Part shown: piece by piece, positions 9,152 through 18,434 of the stretch | How positions within the stretch are numbered: position 1 is the stretch's first letter | Layout of the letters: the number at the start of each line of letters is the position of its first letter | Source: Pseudomonadota bacterium | GTDB taxonomy: Bacteria > Myxococcota_A > UBA796 > SXON01 | Direction of reading: 5' to 3' | Length of the DNA: 64,000 bases | Assembly (NCBI GenBank): GCA_030685065.1 | Contig: JAUXQH010000059.1 | Location: 1-64,000, forward strand | Notes under the pieces: model-generated | Databases searched by the model: none | What the model saw: only the letters and a program-made list of their open reading frames with translations | What the model was told of the DNA's origin: nothing | Made by a program: the position numbers and the translations under genes

Positions 9152-10525
9152 TCACCGGTCGCCTCTGGCGGCCAGGGCGCTGACGTGCGCCAGCGCGGCG
9201 ACCCTCGTTCGGATAGCGGCCAGCTCCTCGCGAGCCGGCTTCGTGCCCTTCGCGCGGAGCAGCTCGGCGATGCGCGCATACAGGGAACGTGCGAGGTCGG
9301 GTCGGGCTGATTCTGCCGCCGCAGCGACGTCGAGAGCAGCCCGCTTCCACGAGCCCTCGGGTAGTCGCGCGAGCACGGCCTCGGCTTCGTCGAAGCTGCC
9401 GGCCACGGCGAGGACACGCGCACGTGCTGGTTGCGCGGAACTCTTCTCGTTGTCGACCGCCGCGAGCGCGTGGGGGAGCACCTGATGCCACCGGCCCGTC
9501 GCCTCCGCTTGGGTGCGCAGCTCCTCCCACGCCCCGACGAGGGGCGAGCGGGTGAATCGCTGGAGGGCCCAGACCAGCTCCTCGATCGCGGCTTTATCTG
9601 CCCGGCCGCGCTTGACGAGCCAGTCGCGCAGGGCGTGCGCGTTGAGCTCCAAGACCGCGGGGTGCTGGTCGACCACCTCGGTCGCCTCGGCACCCAGACC
9701 GGCGGCGACCAGGCGGTCGGCCACCGTGATTAGCTCCCCGCCCGCGCCCCGGAGCAGCTCGATCGCCTCGGCGTGGCGGCCGGCCGCGAGCAGCAGATCC
9801 ACGTGCTCCTTCCCCATGCCCGCCTCGGCGTAGGTCGCCTCCCGCGACGTCGCATCGAGGCGATCACCGACCAGACGGAGGATGAGCGCACCGGCGTTCC
9901 GACGCCCGTAGCTGTTTCCCTCGCGCCTCTCCGGACTGAGGGCGTCGTGAAGCCACTTCGCAGCGAGATCCTTCTCCGTGTCGGTCGTGCGTGTGAGGAG
10001 GACTTTCTCGGCGGGGCCGTCCATGCCGTACCCCCCATGTCCGAGGGTGTCCCAATGGTAGACGTAGAACACGTCCGCGAGGAAGCGCTCGCGCATGCCT
10101 CGTTCCTTTGCCGCCGCGACGCACTCCCCGAGCCCTTCGACACATTCGCCGACGATGTTTCCGATCTCGCTCTCCTCGTCGCGGATCCGCTCGTAGATCG
10201 GGAGCACTCCGTCGATCACTGCGCGGTACACCGTCCCCGCGTCCTCAAGGAGGCCCTGCGCGCGGTAGTCGTGACCCATCGCGATGATCGGGTCGAGTTC
10301 GTACTGTGCGCGGGTGGAGGCCCGCCAGTCGTCGCCCATTGTCCGGAGGATGCCGGTCACGTGGGCGCGCACCCCGGCGCCGTCGGCGCGCTTGATCTCG
10401 CCAGGGAGCGGGAGGTGCGCGAGGTCTTCGAGGTCGGGGTGGCGGGCGACAAGGCGCTCGACGAGTGCGGCGAGCTGGTCGCGGGTGAGGGTCGCGAGGC
10501 GGGTGGTGAGGTCGTGCGTCGTCAT
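9152..10525 (-). CDS. Helical-repeat (TPR/SWIM-associated-like) protein, last gene of the defence operon
   Basis: The 457-residue protein is almost entirely amphipathic helices, with TPR-like pairs (AGRHAEAIELLRGAGGE, AGSFDEAEAVLARLPEGSW). The N-terminus (LTRDQLAALVERLVARHPDLEDL) resembles helical regions found in SWIM zinc-finger-associated proteins; I see no CxC-CxH zinc motif. Its ATG overlaps the stop of nuclease B as ATGA, so it is translationally coupled and belongs to the operon. A scaffold or target-sensing adaptor for the McrBC-like complexes is an inference from position; no catalytic residues are visible. Confidence 0.6.
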   Translation of the reverse strand: MTTHDLTTRLATLTRDQLAALVERLVARHPDLEDLAHLPLPGEIKRADGAGVRAHVTGILRTMGDDWRASTRAQYELDPIIAMGHDYRAQGLLEDAGTVYRAVIDGVLPIYERIRDEESEIGNIVGECVEGLGECVAAAKERGMRERFLADVFYVYHWDTLGHGGYGMDGPAEKVLLTRTTDTEKDLAAKWLHDALSPERREGNSYGRRNAGALILRLVGDRLDATSREATYAEAGMGKEHVDLLLAAGRHAEAIELLRGAGGELITVADRLVAAGLGAEATEVVDQHPAVLELNAHALRDWLVKRGRADKAAIEELVWALQRFTRSPLVGAWEELRTQAEATGRWHQVLPHALAAVDNEKSSAQPARARVLAVAGSFDEAEAVLARLPEGSWKRAALDVAAAAESARPDLARSLYARIAELLRAKGTKPAREELAAIRTRVAALAHVSALAARGDR

Positions 10526-12108
10526 GCGGTTACAACCGGGTGGGAAGCCTCGGAGCTTTCGGTTGCAAGGATGGTTGTTATCACCGCGCGGATGGCGGTT
10601 TGAGCGAGCCCCGGCCGCAGAGGCAGTGCCCCCACGCCCGCGATTTCGGCGGCGTTCACGGCGCCGAGACCTCTCCGGCCGTCGTCAAAGAACGCGGCAT
10701 CCTCGTTCCCCGGGTAGAGCACCCAGGCGCTCCGCGCCGACCGGATGGCGTCACGGTAGGCGTGCATCTTGTGTAGATCGCCGTGCTTGTAGGTGGTGTC
10801 GTCCTCGTCGGCATCGAGCGTGCCCTCCAGGCGGAACTTGGCATCGAACAGGTGAAGCCCTGCCGACGAACCCGCTGGCACGAACAGGGCGACATCCGGT
10901 CGAAGGCGAAGGGAGCGCGAACAGCCGTGGAAGCCACCGTCGCGGGTGAACGTGTGGTTGTACGCCAGTTCGGTGCCATCGGGCCATCGAGCGACGAGCC
11001 CCCAGGACACCGAGGCTCCCTTCTGACCGACAACCACCCGCGCGGTGTGTGCGGGCTGGCCAAGCAGGTCCCGGACCACACCGAGAACGGCGAACGCGGC
11101 CCACATTTCGTACAGTGTGGCGATGTCCTTCGACTCCAGGAGCTTGAGGCTCGTCTCGGGGTCGAGCGGCACACGCGAGCCCAGCCGCAGCATCTGCTGA
11201 TGGCGCAGGACGGTGCGATACTCGCTTCGGCGCTGGAGAACCGTCGAGGACGCGGGAAAGTGCGCCATGATGCCGACTTCCCGCCAGAGCGGGGCCCGAA
11301 GCCAGCGGACGAGGACCTCGGCGAGGGCGGCGCAGTCTGCACGTACCCTCCGCGCGAAGCTGTCCTCGCCGCCTCCCAGCTCCCTCCGTACGCGGTCGAC
11401 CACCCAGGCGCAGTCGGCGAGAAAGGCCTTCACGAATCGATTCTCGGCGGTGTCGGCGCTTTCCCGGGCGATCTCCTCTTCGACCCGAGTTGGCAGGACG
11501 CGCCGGCCCCCCACCGGGAATCCGAGTGGATTCTCCGCCATCGTCCACCGTCCGGAGGCGATGTCGTCGAGGGTGCGCGCCCGGAGTCGACCGGCCAGCT
11601 CCACTGGTACCTCGCGACTGGTACGCACCAGGCGCCGATGCGGAGATCGCAGGATGCCGTGGACGGCGTCGTGCAGCTCCGAATTGTGCTCGCGCAACAG
11701 GGAATGACGGAGCCACACGAAGGCGTGGTACAGCACGTCGCGGGCGTCCAACTCGGTGCGCTCGTACGGCAGCGACGACGGCGCCGTCGAGGCAAACGGG
11801 AGCGCGGCAGTGACCCGGGAGAGGTCTTCGAGGAGCGCGTCGTAGTCGGCCTCCCCCCATTTCCCCGACCGCACAAGAAGCGGGCCGAGGGGGCCGGCCT
11901 TTCCGACCCGGCCCACGTTGTTGCCAAACCTGAGCAGCAGGACGCGGGAAGATACGCGCCTGCACACACCAAGCCCCAACGAAGCAAGAACCGCCCCGAT
12001 CTCCTCCGCGCTCCCCTCGACCACCCACTCCGACTCGGCATCGAGGAGGAGCGCGCCACCCGAAAGCTCGGGCTCAGCGTCGTCTGAGCGCCGACGGAGG
12101 GTGGCCAT
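10522..12108 (-). CDS. McrC-like protein B: DUF2357 plus PD-(D/E)XK nuclease
   Basis: The 528-residue protein has a DUF2357-like N-terminal half and a C-terminal PDDEXK_7-type nuclease. The active-site pattern is RPDVAL (D405) followed by FDAKF (D422, K424), then the downstream helix KHGDLHKMHAYRDAI. In McrBC-family systems the GTPase partner loads such a nuclease on modified or foreign DNA. Its ATG is 2 bases after the stop of GTPase B, confirming the pair. It is much shorter than its paralogue at 18431-20926 (831 residues), lacking that protein's C-terminal extension. The assignment as nuclease subunit is strong; the DNA target is unknown. Confidence 0.75.
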   Translation of the reverse strand: MATLRRRSDDAEPELSGGALLLDAESEWVVEGSAEEIGAVLASLGLGVCRRVSSRVLLLRFGNNVGRVGKAGPLGPLLVRSGKWGEADYDALLEDLSRVTAALPFASTAPSSLPYERTELDARDVLYHAFVWLRHSLLREHNSELHDAVHGILRSPHRRLVRTSREVPVELAGRLRARTLDDIASGRWTMAENPLGFPVGGRRVLPTRVEEEIARESADTAENRFVKAFLADCAWVVDRVRRELGGGEDSFARRVRADCAALAEVLVRWLRAPLWREVGIMAHFPASSTVLQRRSEYRTVLRHQQMLRLGSRVPLDPETSLKLLESKDIATLYEMWAAFAVLGVVRDLLGQPAHTARVVVGQKGASVSWGLVARWPDGTELAYNHTFTRDGGFHGCSRSLRLRPDVALFVPAGSSAGLHLFDAKFRLEGTLDADEDDTTYKHGDLHKMHAYRDAIRSARSAWVLYPGNEDAAFFDDGRRGLGAVNAAEIAGVGALPLRPGLAQTAIRAVITTILATESSEASHPVVTA

Positions 12109-12110
12109 GG

Positions 12111-14147
12111 TTACTCGATCCAGGACGTGAAGCCGCGCTCGAGCATGCGCTGCCTCATACGCCAGAGCTTCGCAGCGGACCTTGGGAAAACGGGGGCTTC
12201 TTCGGAGGCTTCATCGGCCGGCACCACCTCGCCTTCAACGGCGTCGAGCGCCCATTTCCGGAGGTCGCGGGCGCCTTCGGCCACCGGCGCGCCGGCGATG
12301 GTGAACCACAGGAGGTCGTCGAGGACACGCGCGAGATCCGCTTGTGTCCCCGCGAGCTTGACCAGGACCTTCTGCAGGATTGCCAGGTCGAGGGCGGCGC
12401 GTGCGGCCGCGGAGGCCGAGGACTCCTCAGCGGCGACCTGATCGACCGCGAGGTGTACGAACCGGGCGATTTCGCACGCGACGCGGTAGCCGAAGTGACG
12501 GTTGGCCTTGGCGAGGAGGTCGTGCAGAGCGGAGAGCTCCTTCCCGAGCACCCCATCCCGGTACTCCATCAGCCATCGCCAGTCGGCGCGATCGGGACGC
12601 AGCGGTGGCCGGAGCGTCCCGTCCCACCGGACGAGCTCCAACTCGCCAGCATCCTCGATGGCCTTGCCGAGTCCAGCGAGATCGACGCCGTTGAACTCGA
12701 TGGTGAACGCCCGATCGAGCACCTTGGGGCTGAACATGTACGTGCTCTCATCGACGTTCACCGTGCCGAGGAAGAAGACGTTGGGAGGGATCTTGAGCCG
12801 GCGGGGCACGGCCCCGCCCTCGTCCTCCGTCTCACCTTCCTCCAGATCCAGTTCGTCGTGGAGGTGCAGCGTTCCAGCGGTCGGATCCGACTCGTCGCCT
12901 GCGGACTCCATCGCGGAGAGCAGGTCGGAGAAGTAGTGCTCAACCCGCGCAAGGTTCATCTCGTCGAGGAGCAGGAAGAACGGATGCGGACTGCGCTTCT
13001 CGGTCGTCGCCCGTCTCGTCTCTTCGTCGGCGGCGAGCAGGATGCGCAGAAACGCGGTCGTGACGTATTGGCGCGTCAGGGGGTTGTAGAAACCGAGCAG
13101 GCCGCGGTTGTCGGTCCAGTCCGGGCGGACGGCGATGATCTCGCTGTTGACGAGACGCTCCTCGCGGACGGTGGTCGCGCCTGGCTTCTCGAAGACGACG
13201 GTGTCTGGCACGCCGTCGGTCGACCCATCCAAGCGCAACACCAGTGTGTCACCCAACTTGAACGTCGCGTCGACCCACTTGCGCAGCTCGCCCTTGAACA
13301 ACATGACCAGCGCCGTGTTGCGGTACGTGGCGAGCTCGATGGTGCCGCCCGGCCAACGCGCCTTGATCATACCCGCGCCCTGCTGCTGAAGCACCGCGGG
13401 CATCAGCGCAACCAAGGCAGCCGGGAGCACGACCCGCCGGCGGGTGTGGACATAGGGGGCGATCGTCACCGGCGCGGCCCGCTCGTCGAATGCCTGGGGC
13501 GCGGCGACCTTCCGCATCATCGGGAATCGCGCTGCTACGGCTTGCCCGATCCTCGTCTTCCCAGTCCCCGAAATTCCTGTGAGGATCACGAAGCGCTTGA
13601 CCTGGAGCGCCAGCAAGACGTTCGCGACAGTCTCCCCGGGGAAGTACAGTCCTCCTTCATCGAGCCCTTGGAGGAGCTGCCGAAACGGGGGTGCCTTCGG
13701 TGGAAGCGGGATTGAGATGCCGATTTTCGGCGGAGCTAGCGGGACGTTCGGCGGGAGCGGCGCGCGGTGCCAGTCGCCCGCAACGATCTCATCCATCGTC
13801 TTGGAGAGGTAGCTCGAGAGCGAGGGCAGACGCTCGATCGCGGCGAACAGCTCGGGACGAGGCTTGTGGTGGAACTCCGCCCCGCTCCAAGTCTGCACGA
13901 ACATCAGGTCGATGCCGGGCTTCTTCGTGAGGTAGGTCTCGCGAGGGCTTCGGTTGATGCGCGTCGCGAGGGCCGCCATCAACCCCCGGAACTGCGCCCC
14001 GTCGTAGTGGATCGCCTTTCCCACCTCGTTGCTCTTGAACCCGGCATCCCCTGACACCAGCGCAAGTTTGTACAGCACGAGCTGGCCGCGCGGGATCGCG
14101 ACGCGGCACAGTACGCGAAGGATGTCTCGGATGCGGGCTTCTTCCAT
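12111..14147 (-). CDS. McrB-like AAA+ GTPase B with an inserted beta domain
   Basis: The 678-residue NTPase has Walker A GISGTGKT (191-198), Walker B FLLLDEMNLARVEHYF (391-406), GTVNVDES (461-468) and an arginine motif KVLDRAF (475-481), the McrB-family set. Residues about 229-325, between Walker A and the VRPDWTD motif, form an extra module (RRRVVLPAALVALMP ... LRKWVDATFKLGDTLVLRL) whose pattern resembles a B3-type DNA-binding fold. The N-terminal 150 residues probably recognise DNA or the partner. The C-terminus ends in GFTSWIE, matching GFTSYWI in GTPase A. The gene begins 3 bases after the helicase stop. Likely role: NTP-driven loading of nuclease B. Confidence 0.75.
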   Translation of the reverse strand: MEEARIRDILRVLCRVAIPRGQLVLYKLALVSGDAGFKSNEVGKAIHYDGAQFRGLMAALATRINRSPRETYLTKKPGIDLMFVQTWSGAEFHHKPRPELFAAIERLPSLSSYLSKTMDEIVAGDWHRAPLPPNVPLAPPKIGISIPLPPKAPPFRQLLQGLDEGGLYFPGETVANVLLALQVKRFVILTGISGTGKTRIGQAVAARFPMMRKVAAPQAFDERAAPVTIAPYVHTRRRVVLPAALVALMPAVLQQQGAGMIKARWPGGTIELATYRNTALVMLFKGELRKWVDATFKLGDTLVLRLDGSTDGVPDTVVFEKPGATTVREERLVNSEIIAVRPDWTDNRGLLGFYNPLTRQYVTTAFLRILLAADEETRRATTEKRSPHPFFLLLDEMNLARVEHYFSDLLSAMESAGDESDPTAGTLHLHDELDLEEGETEDEGGAVPRRLKIPPNVFFLGTVNVDESTYMFSPKVLDRAFTIEFNGVDLAGLGKAIEDAGELELVRWDGTLRPPLRPDRADWRWLMEYRDGVLGKELSALHDLLAKANRHFGYRVACEIARFVHLAVDQVAAEESSASAAARAALDLAILQKVLVKLAGTQADLARVLDDLLWFTIAGAPVAEGARDLRKWALDAVEGEVVPADEASEEAPVFPRSAAKLWRMRQRMLERGFTSWIE

Positions 14148-14150
14148 GCT

Positions 14151-17100
14151 TCAGTCCTTGATCTCAACGTTTCTGCGGAGTGCGGAGAGGATGGCGACTG
14201 CCCACCCGGTGTCGATCCACCGCGTCGCGCCCTTCGTCGTCCCATCGAGGTAGCGCAGTCGGTTCACGCGGGCCTCGTCGAGAACGCCTCCGTTCTTCTG
14301 GACGTCGGCCTCCGCGGCGAGGACCCACCCGAGATCGAGCAACGAGATGGTTCGCTCGGCGAATCCGCCGTCACCGCCGTTGATACGAAGCCCGCCCTGG
14401 GGTGCCCGGCCGACGATGCGGCACCGTTGATTGCCACTCTCGATCCACGCGGCGCCCATTCTTGCCGGAGCCTCCGCCGCCGCACGAGCCGCGTCCTCGG
14501 CATACGAGCGCCTGAGCGTTCGCGATGCGGTTCGCCCCGACGAAACAGCCCGCCACGCAGAGAGCGACGGTGCCCGGAAGCTCCACGCCGACTCGTCGGC
14601 CTGCCAACGTCCCACGCCAAGATACCGCCACGGGGACTCGGCGTCGGCGCGTGCGAGAACGTAGGCGGTTTCCCCTGGGCGTCGGTCGGGCACCCGGATG
14701 GACCAGGAATCCGGAGCCGTGAGCACGTCGCGTCCTTCCGCAAGGAGGAACAGGTGACCGTCGACGCGATCGATCGTCCCGTTCGGCTCGGAGGAGACGC
14801 CGAACGCCGCTCGCACGTCATCCAGTACCTCGCCCTCAGCAGGCGCCAGCTCCTCGGGGTGGACTGGTCGGACGAGCCGCGCGTAAGGCACGGCGTTCGC
14901 GGCGGGTCGTGGCGCGACATCGGGGTTGTCCGACCGGAGCAGGTACCCGGCGGCCTCACGGACCACGCGCTTGATGTAGAAGTCAGGAGCGTCTTCGGGG
15001 CCGATTCCGACGAGCGTGACCTTTCCCTCGACGGCGCCGATCCCGAGGCCGCGCGCCCACTCGAAGATGGCCCAGTCGCCATCCCGGAGCGGCCGCACCC
15101 CGCCGTCCATCGACGTCCCGGCGACGCGAACCGCGAACTGTTTCTCGCTCACCTGGCCGGGGAGCCGGACCTCGTACCGCTCGGGGTCGTCGCTCACGTG
15201 CGCGCTGACTTGGGCTTCTGAGCCGGCCCACCCCGCGGCCGCCTTCAACGTCGGAAAGGCGACAAAGCGGCCGCGATCCGTGGCGAGCGTGACCACCTCG
15301 CCGAGGGGCTCGACCCACCACCCGTCCGGCGACGGACGGAACCGCACTCGGAAGTCCGTCCCGGGGCGGCCCGCGTGAGCGCCGAACCAACGCCGGAGCA
15401 GATCGGGGAGCTCGTTCCGGTCGCGGCCGACGGGATGCGCGACGTTGACTGCCACCTTTGCGAACCGGAATCTCCAAGCAGCGCCGTCGGGGAGTCGGAC
15501 ATCGACGTCGCCCGTCGGGAGCCGTTCGCGCTTGGTCCCCGTGGGCAGGAAGAGGATCGGATCGCGCTTGTTCCACGAGACCTTTGCGTCCACGGCCTCC
15601 ACGCCGCCAGCACGCCGACGTCGGTACGTCGCGAGACGGGCATCTACGAGCTCCCGCGTCATGCCCGAGAGCGTGTCTCCATCGACGGCGGGGAGCCGCG
15701 TTCGAAGCCGGGTTCCGTCCACCGCGAACCACGGGCTCTCGCACCAGTGGTCAATCGGGTTCTTTCGCCAGTAGGCTTCCCAGATCGCCGGCTTCGGCGC
15801 ATGCGGATCGGGGAGGTCCTTCACACCTTCGAGATCCTCGAACAACTCCGGCGAGCGGAGCAGCAGTTCGTGGGAACGCGCCGCAATTTCGGAGATCTCC
15901 ATGCCGGCGAGGAGGGCGTCGGCGTCGAGCAGCACCTCGAGCACGACCATCTTGAAGCACTTGGTCATCGGCGTGGTCTGGACCACGCGGAGCCAGGGCG
16001 CCCCCGCGGACAGGATCGACGCCTCCGCGTCGGTGAGTCCACCCTCGCTCGCGACGAAGCCGAACCAGCCGCCGTGGCCGGATAGCAGTGAACCAAGGGA
16101 GAACCCCATGCGGACGAGTTCGCCGGCCGTCGGGCGCTCGCCGCGGGCCGCGCGGATCTCCCGGTAGGCGCTGACCAATGCGTTGGCGCCCCCGGCGGGT
16201 GGAAGGAGCCGCTTCAGCAGGTCAATCGCCTCCAGTTCGAAGTCGAGCGTGCATCCCGGGGGGAGGCGGGCCGCCCCGCGCGCCACGAACGCTTGGACGG
16301 ACGGTTGGGAGTCCCCGAGGCTCAGGAGCGTCCGGACCCGGTCAAGGAAGACCTCATGGTTACCGACGAAGTCGATGACGATGAGCCGCTCCTTGTGCTC
16401 GGCGTTGCGAAGCCCGCGCCCGAGCTGCTGGAGGAACAGCACGGGGGACTCGGTGGGCCGCAGCATTACCACGCGGTCGAGCGGACGGCAGTCGATCCCC
16501 TCGTTGAAGAGGTCCACGCTGCAGATTGCGTCGATCCGTCCGCCCTCGAGGTCTTGGAGCGCGGCGGTGCGGTCGTCGGAGCCGGGGCCACCGTGGCAGA
16601 GGCGCACCCGCACGCCTCGGGCCGACAGCCAGTCGCGCACGAAGACCGCATGACGGATCGATACGCAGAAGACCATCGTGCGCGACGATGCCTTGGCCGG
16701 CTCGTTCCAGACGGACCAGAGCTTGTCCATGCGCGCGTCGGTGCCGAGCGCGGTCGAGAGGTCCTCGACGTCGAAACGACCGCCGCGCCAGATCGGGCGG
16801 TAGTTGACGGTCGTGTCGGCGAGGCCGAAGTAGCGGAACGGAACCAGCAGACCCTCGCTGATTCCCGTGCCGACGTCCGCGCGGTAGGGGATGTGGTCGT
16901 CGAACAGTCCGGGGATGTCGCCACCGTCGGCGCGCTCGGGCGTGGCCGTCAGGCCGAGGAGGAAGGCGGGAGAGAAGTGGGCGAGGATGCGCCGATAGGA
17001 CGGGGCGTCCGCATGATGGACTTCGTCCACGACCACGTACTCGAAGCGATCGGTCGCAAAGTGGGCGAGCGTGCCCGGGCGGGAGAGGGTCTGGACCGAC

Positions 17101-18434
17101 GCGAAGAGCACGTCGAACGGTTCGACGGGGCGCGCGCCGCCGAGCATCGAGGCGAAGCGCGCCTCGGGAAGGCCGCGGCGCAGAGTGTCCGCTGCCTGTT
17201 CCAGAAGCTCTCGCCGGTGTGCCAGCCAGAGGACCGAGGGAGAAGTTCCCGCTTCTCGGGCGATGGAGGCGATGTCGAGCGCGGCCAGCACCGTCTTCCC
17301 GAGCCCCGTCGCCATCACGATCAGCGCGCGCCGACGGTTCTCCGCGCGCGTCGCGGCGAGGGCGTCGAGAGCCTCGCGCTGGAGCTGCGTCGGGTCCGGG
17401 AGCGCGACCGGGGGCTGTTCTGTCACCTCTCCGATGGGGAGGGGTCGCGGTCGCGCCTGCACGTCCCGCGCGTAGGCGTCGATCCAGTCCGCGTCGATGA
17501 CGCGGGCCGCGCGCCAGAGGCGCTCATACGACTTCCCCACCCGGGTCCACGCGAGCGGATCGCGGTGCCGGTCCACGCGCAGGTTCCACTCGACGCCGTC
17601 GTGCAGCGCCGAGCGGGACAGGTTGCTGCTGCCCACGAACGCGACGCCGAAGTCGTCGCCCCGGAGGTGCCATGCTTTCGGATGAAAGGCCCGCCCACCG
17701 ATGAGCTTCGTCTCGATGACGCGCGCCTGGAGGTTCCCGGTGACAACGAGAGCATCGCCTTCGGCGGCCCGCTCGGCTTCGTTCATGCCCGCCCAGTCGG
17801 CGAGCCGACGCAGCGCGTCGACCTGCGTGATGTCGAGGTAGTTCCCCGTGATGATGCGGAAGCGCGCGCCGCGTGCGAGCGCCTCACGGACGGCGGGTTC
17901 GATGGCGGTGAGACCGCTGTCCTGCACGAACGCCGCGAGGATGTCGATGTGTGCGGCGCGGGCGAGGAGCGGCGCGAGGGCGAGGTAGAACGTGCCGCCC
18001 TGGTCCCCATCTGGGAGGATCTCGGCGCGTTCGTCGAGGTAGTTCGCCTTGTCCGGGATGACGTACCGGACGCCGCCCCGCGGGTCCTCGACGTCGCCGT
18101 GGAAGCGCGGGATGACGTGGATGTGGACGTGCGGAACTGTCTGGCCGGCGGCGGTTCCGGCGTTGAAGCCGACGTTGTAGGCGTCCGGGCGCCGGACCAT
18201 TTTCTCGACCCGCGACCAGTTGGCGTCGAGGTCGGCCTTCACACGGTCGACGAGGTCGAACAGCGCGACGCGCTCGTCAGCCGTACACCCGAAGAAGTCG
18301 GACACGTGCCGCCGCGTCACGACCAGCGTGTGCCCGGGGGACACGGGGTAGCGATCGCGGAACGCGAAGGCGAGCGTGTGCTCGGCGATCTTCTCGATCG
18401 TTGCGGGGTCGCAGAAGGGGCAGCTGTGGCTCAC
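14151..18434 (-). CDS. HIT - PLD-like nuclease - SF2 helicase (DUF3427) - S24 peptidase-like fusion
   Basis: The 1427-residue protein joins four recognisable modules. Residues 5-120: HIT nucleotide hydrolase with CPFC and the histidine triad HVHIHVIP (102-109). About 150-330: PLD-like domain with HPKAWHLRGD and GSSNLSRSAL. About 345-720: SF2 helicase with MATGLGKT (374-381), DEVH (470-473) and QQLGRGLR; a DUF3427-type region follows. About 1080-1175: S24/LexA-like peptidase with Ser in AGTSMDGG (about 1108) and Lys in YIKRVV (about 1155). I chose the GTG at 18434 (GTGA overlap with nuclease A), just before the HIT domain. It sits between the two McrBC-like pairs. Helicase-driven DNA degradation with SOS-like self-cleavage or partner cleavage is inferred. 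Confidence 0.75.
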   Translation of the reverse strand: MSHSCPFCDPATIEKIAEHTLAFAFRDRYPVSPGHTLVVTRRHVSDFFGCTADERVALFDLVDRVKADLDANWSRVEKMVRRPDAYNVGFNAGTAAGQTVPHVHIHVIPRFHGDVEDPRGGVRYVIPDKANYLDERAEILPDGDQGGTFYLALAPLLARAAHIDILAAFVQDSGLTAIEPAVREALARGARFRIITGNYLDITQVDALRRLADWAGMNEAERAAEGDALVVTGNLQARVIETKLIGGRAFHPKAWHLRGDDFGVAFVGSSNLSRSALHDGVEWNLRVDRHRDPLAWTRVGKSYERLWRAARVIDADWIDAYARDVQARPRPLPIGEVTEQPPVALPDPTQLQREALDALAATRAENRRRALIVMATGLGKTVLAALDIASIAREAGTSPSVLWLAHRRELLEQAADTLRRGLPEARFASMLGGARPVEPFDVLFASVQTLSRPGTLAHFATDRFEYVVVDEVHHADAPSYRRILAHFSPAFLLGLTATPERADGGDIPGLFDDHIPYRADVGTGISEGLLVPFRYFGLADTTVNYRPIWRGGRFDVEDLSTALGTDARMDKLWSVWNEPAKASSRTMVFCVSIRHAVFVRDWLSARGVRVRLCHGGPGSDDRTAALQDLEGGRIDAICSVDLFNEGIDCRPLDRVVMLRPTESPVLFLQQLGRGLRNAEHKERLIVIDFVGNHEVFLDRVRTLLSLGDSQPSVQAFVARGAARLPPGCTLDFELEAIDLLKRLLPPAGGANALVSAYREIRAARGERPTAGELVRMGFSLGSLLSGHGGWFGFVASEGGLTDAEASILSAGAPWLRVVQTTPMTKCFKMVVLEVLLDADALLAGMEISEIAARSHELLLRSPELFEDLEGVKDLPDPHAPKPAIWEAYWRKNPIDHWCESPWFAVDGTRLRTRLPAVDGDTLSGMTRELVDARLATYRRRRAGGVEAVDAKVSWNKRDPILFLPTGTKRERLPTGDVDVRLPDGAAWRFRFAKVAVNVAHPVGRDRNELPDLLRRWFGAHAGRPGTDFRVRFRPSPDGWWVEPLGEVVTLATDRGRFVAFPTLKAAAGWAGSEAQVSAHVSDDPERYEVRLPGQVSEKQFAVRVAGTSMDGGVRPLRDGDWAIFEWARGLGIGAVEGKVTLVGIGPEDAPDFYIKRVVREAAGYLLRSDNPDVAPRPAANAVPYARLVRPVHPEELAPAEGEVLDDVRAAFGVSSEPNGTIDRVDGHLFLLAEGRDVLTAPDSWSIRVPDRRPGETAYVLARADAESPWRYLGVGRWQADESAWSFRAPSLSAWRAVSSGRTASRTLRRSYAEDAARAAAEAPARMGAAWIESGNQRCRIVGRAPQGGLRINGGDGGFAERTISLLDLGWVLAAEADVQKNGGVLDEARVNRLRYLDGTTKGATRWIDTGWAVAILSALRRNVEIKD

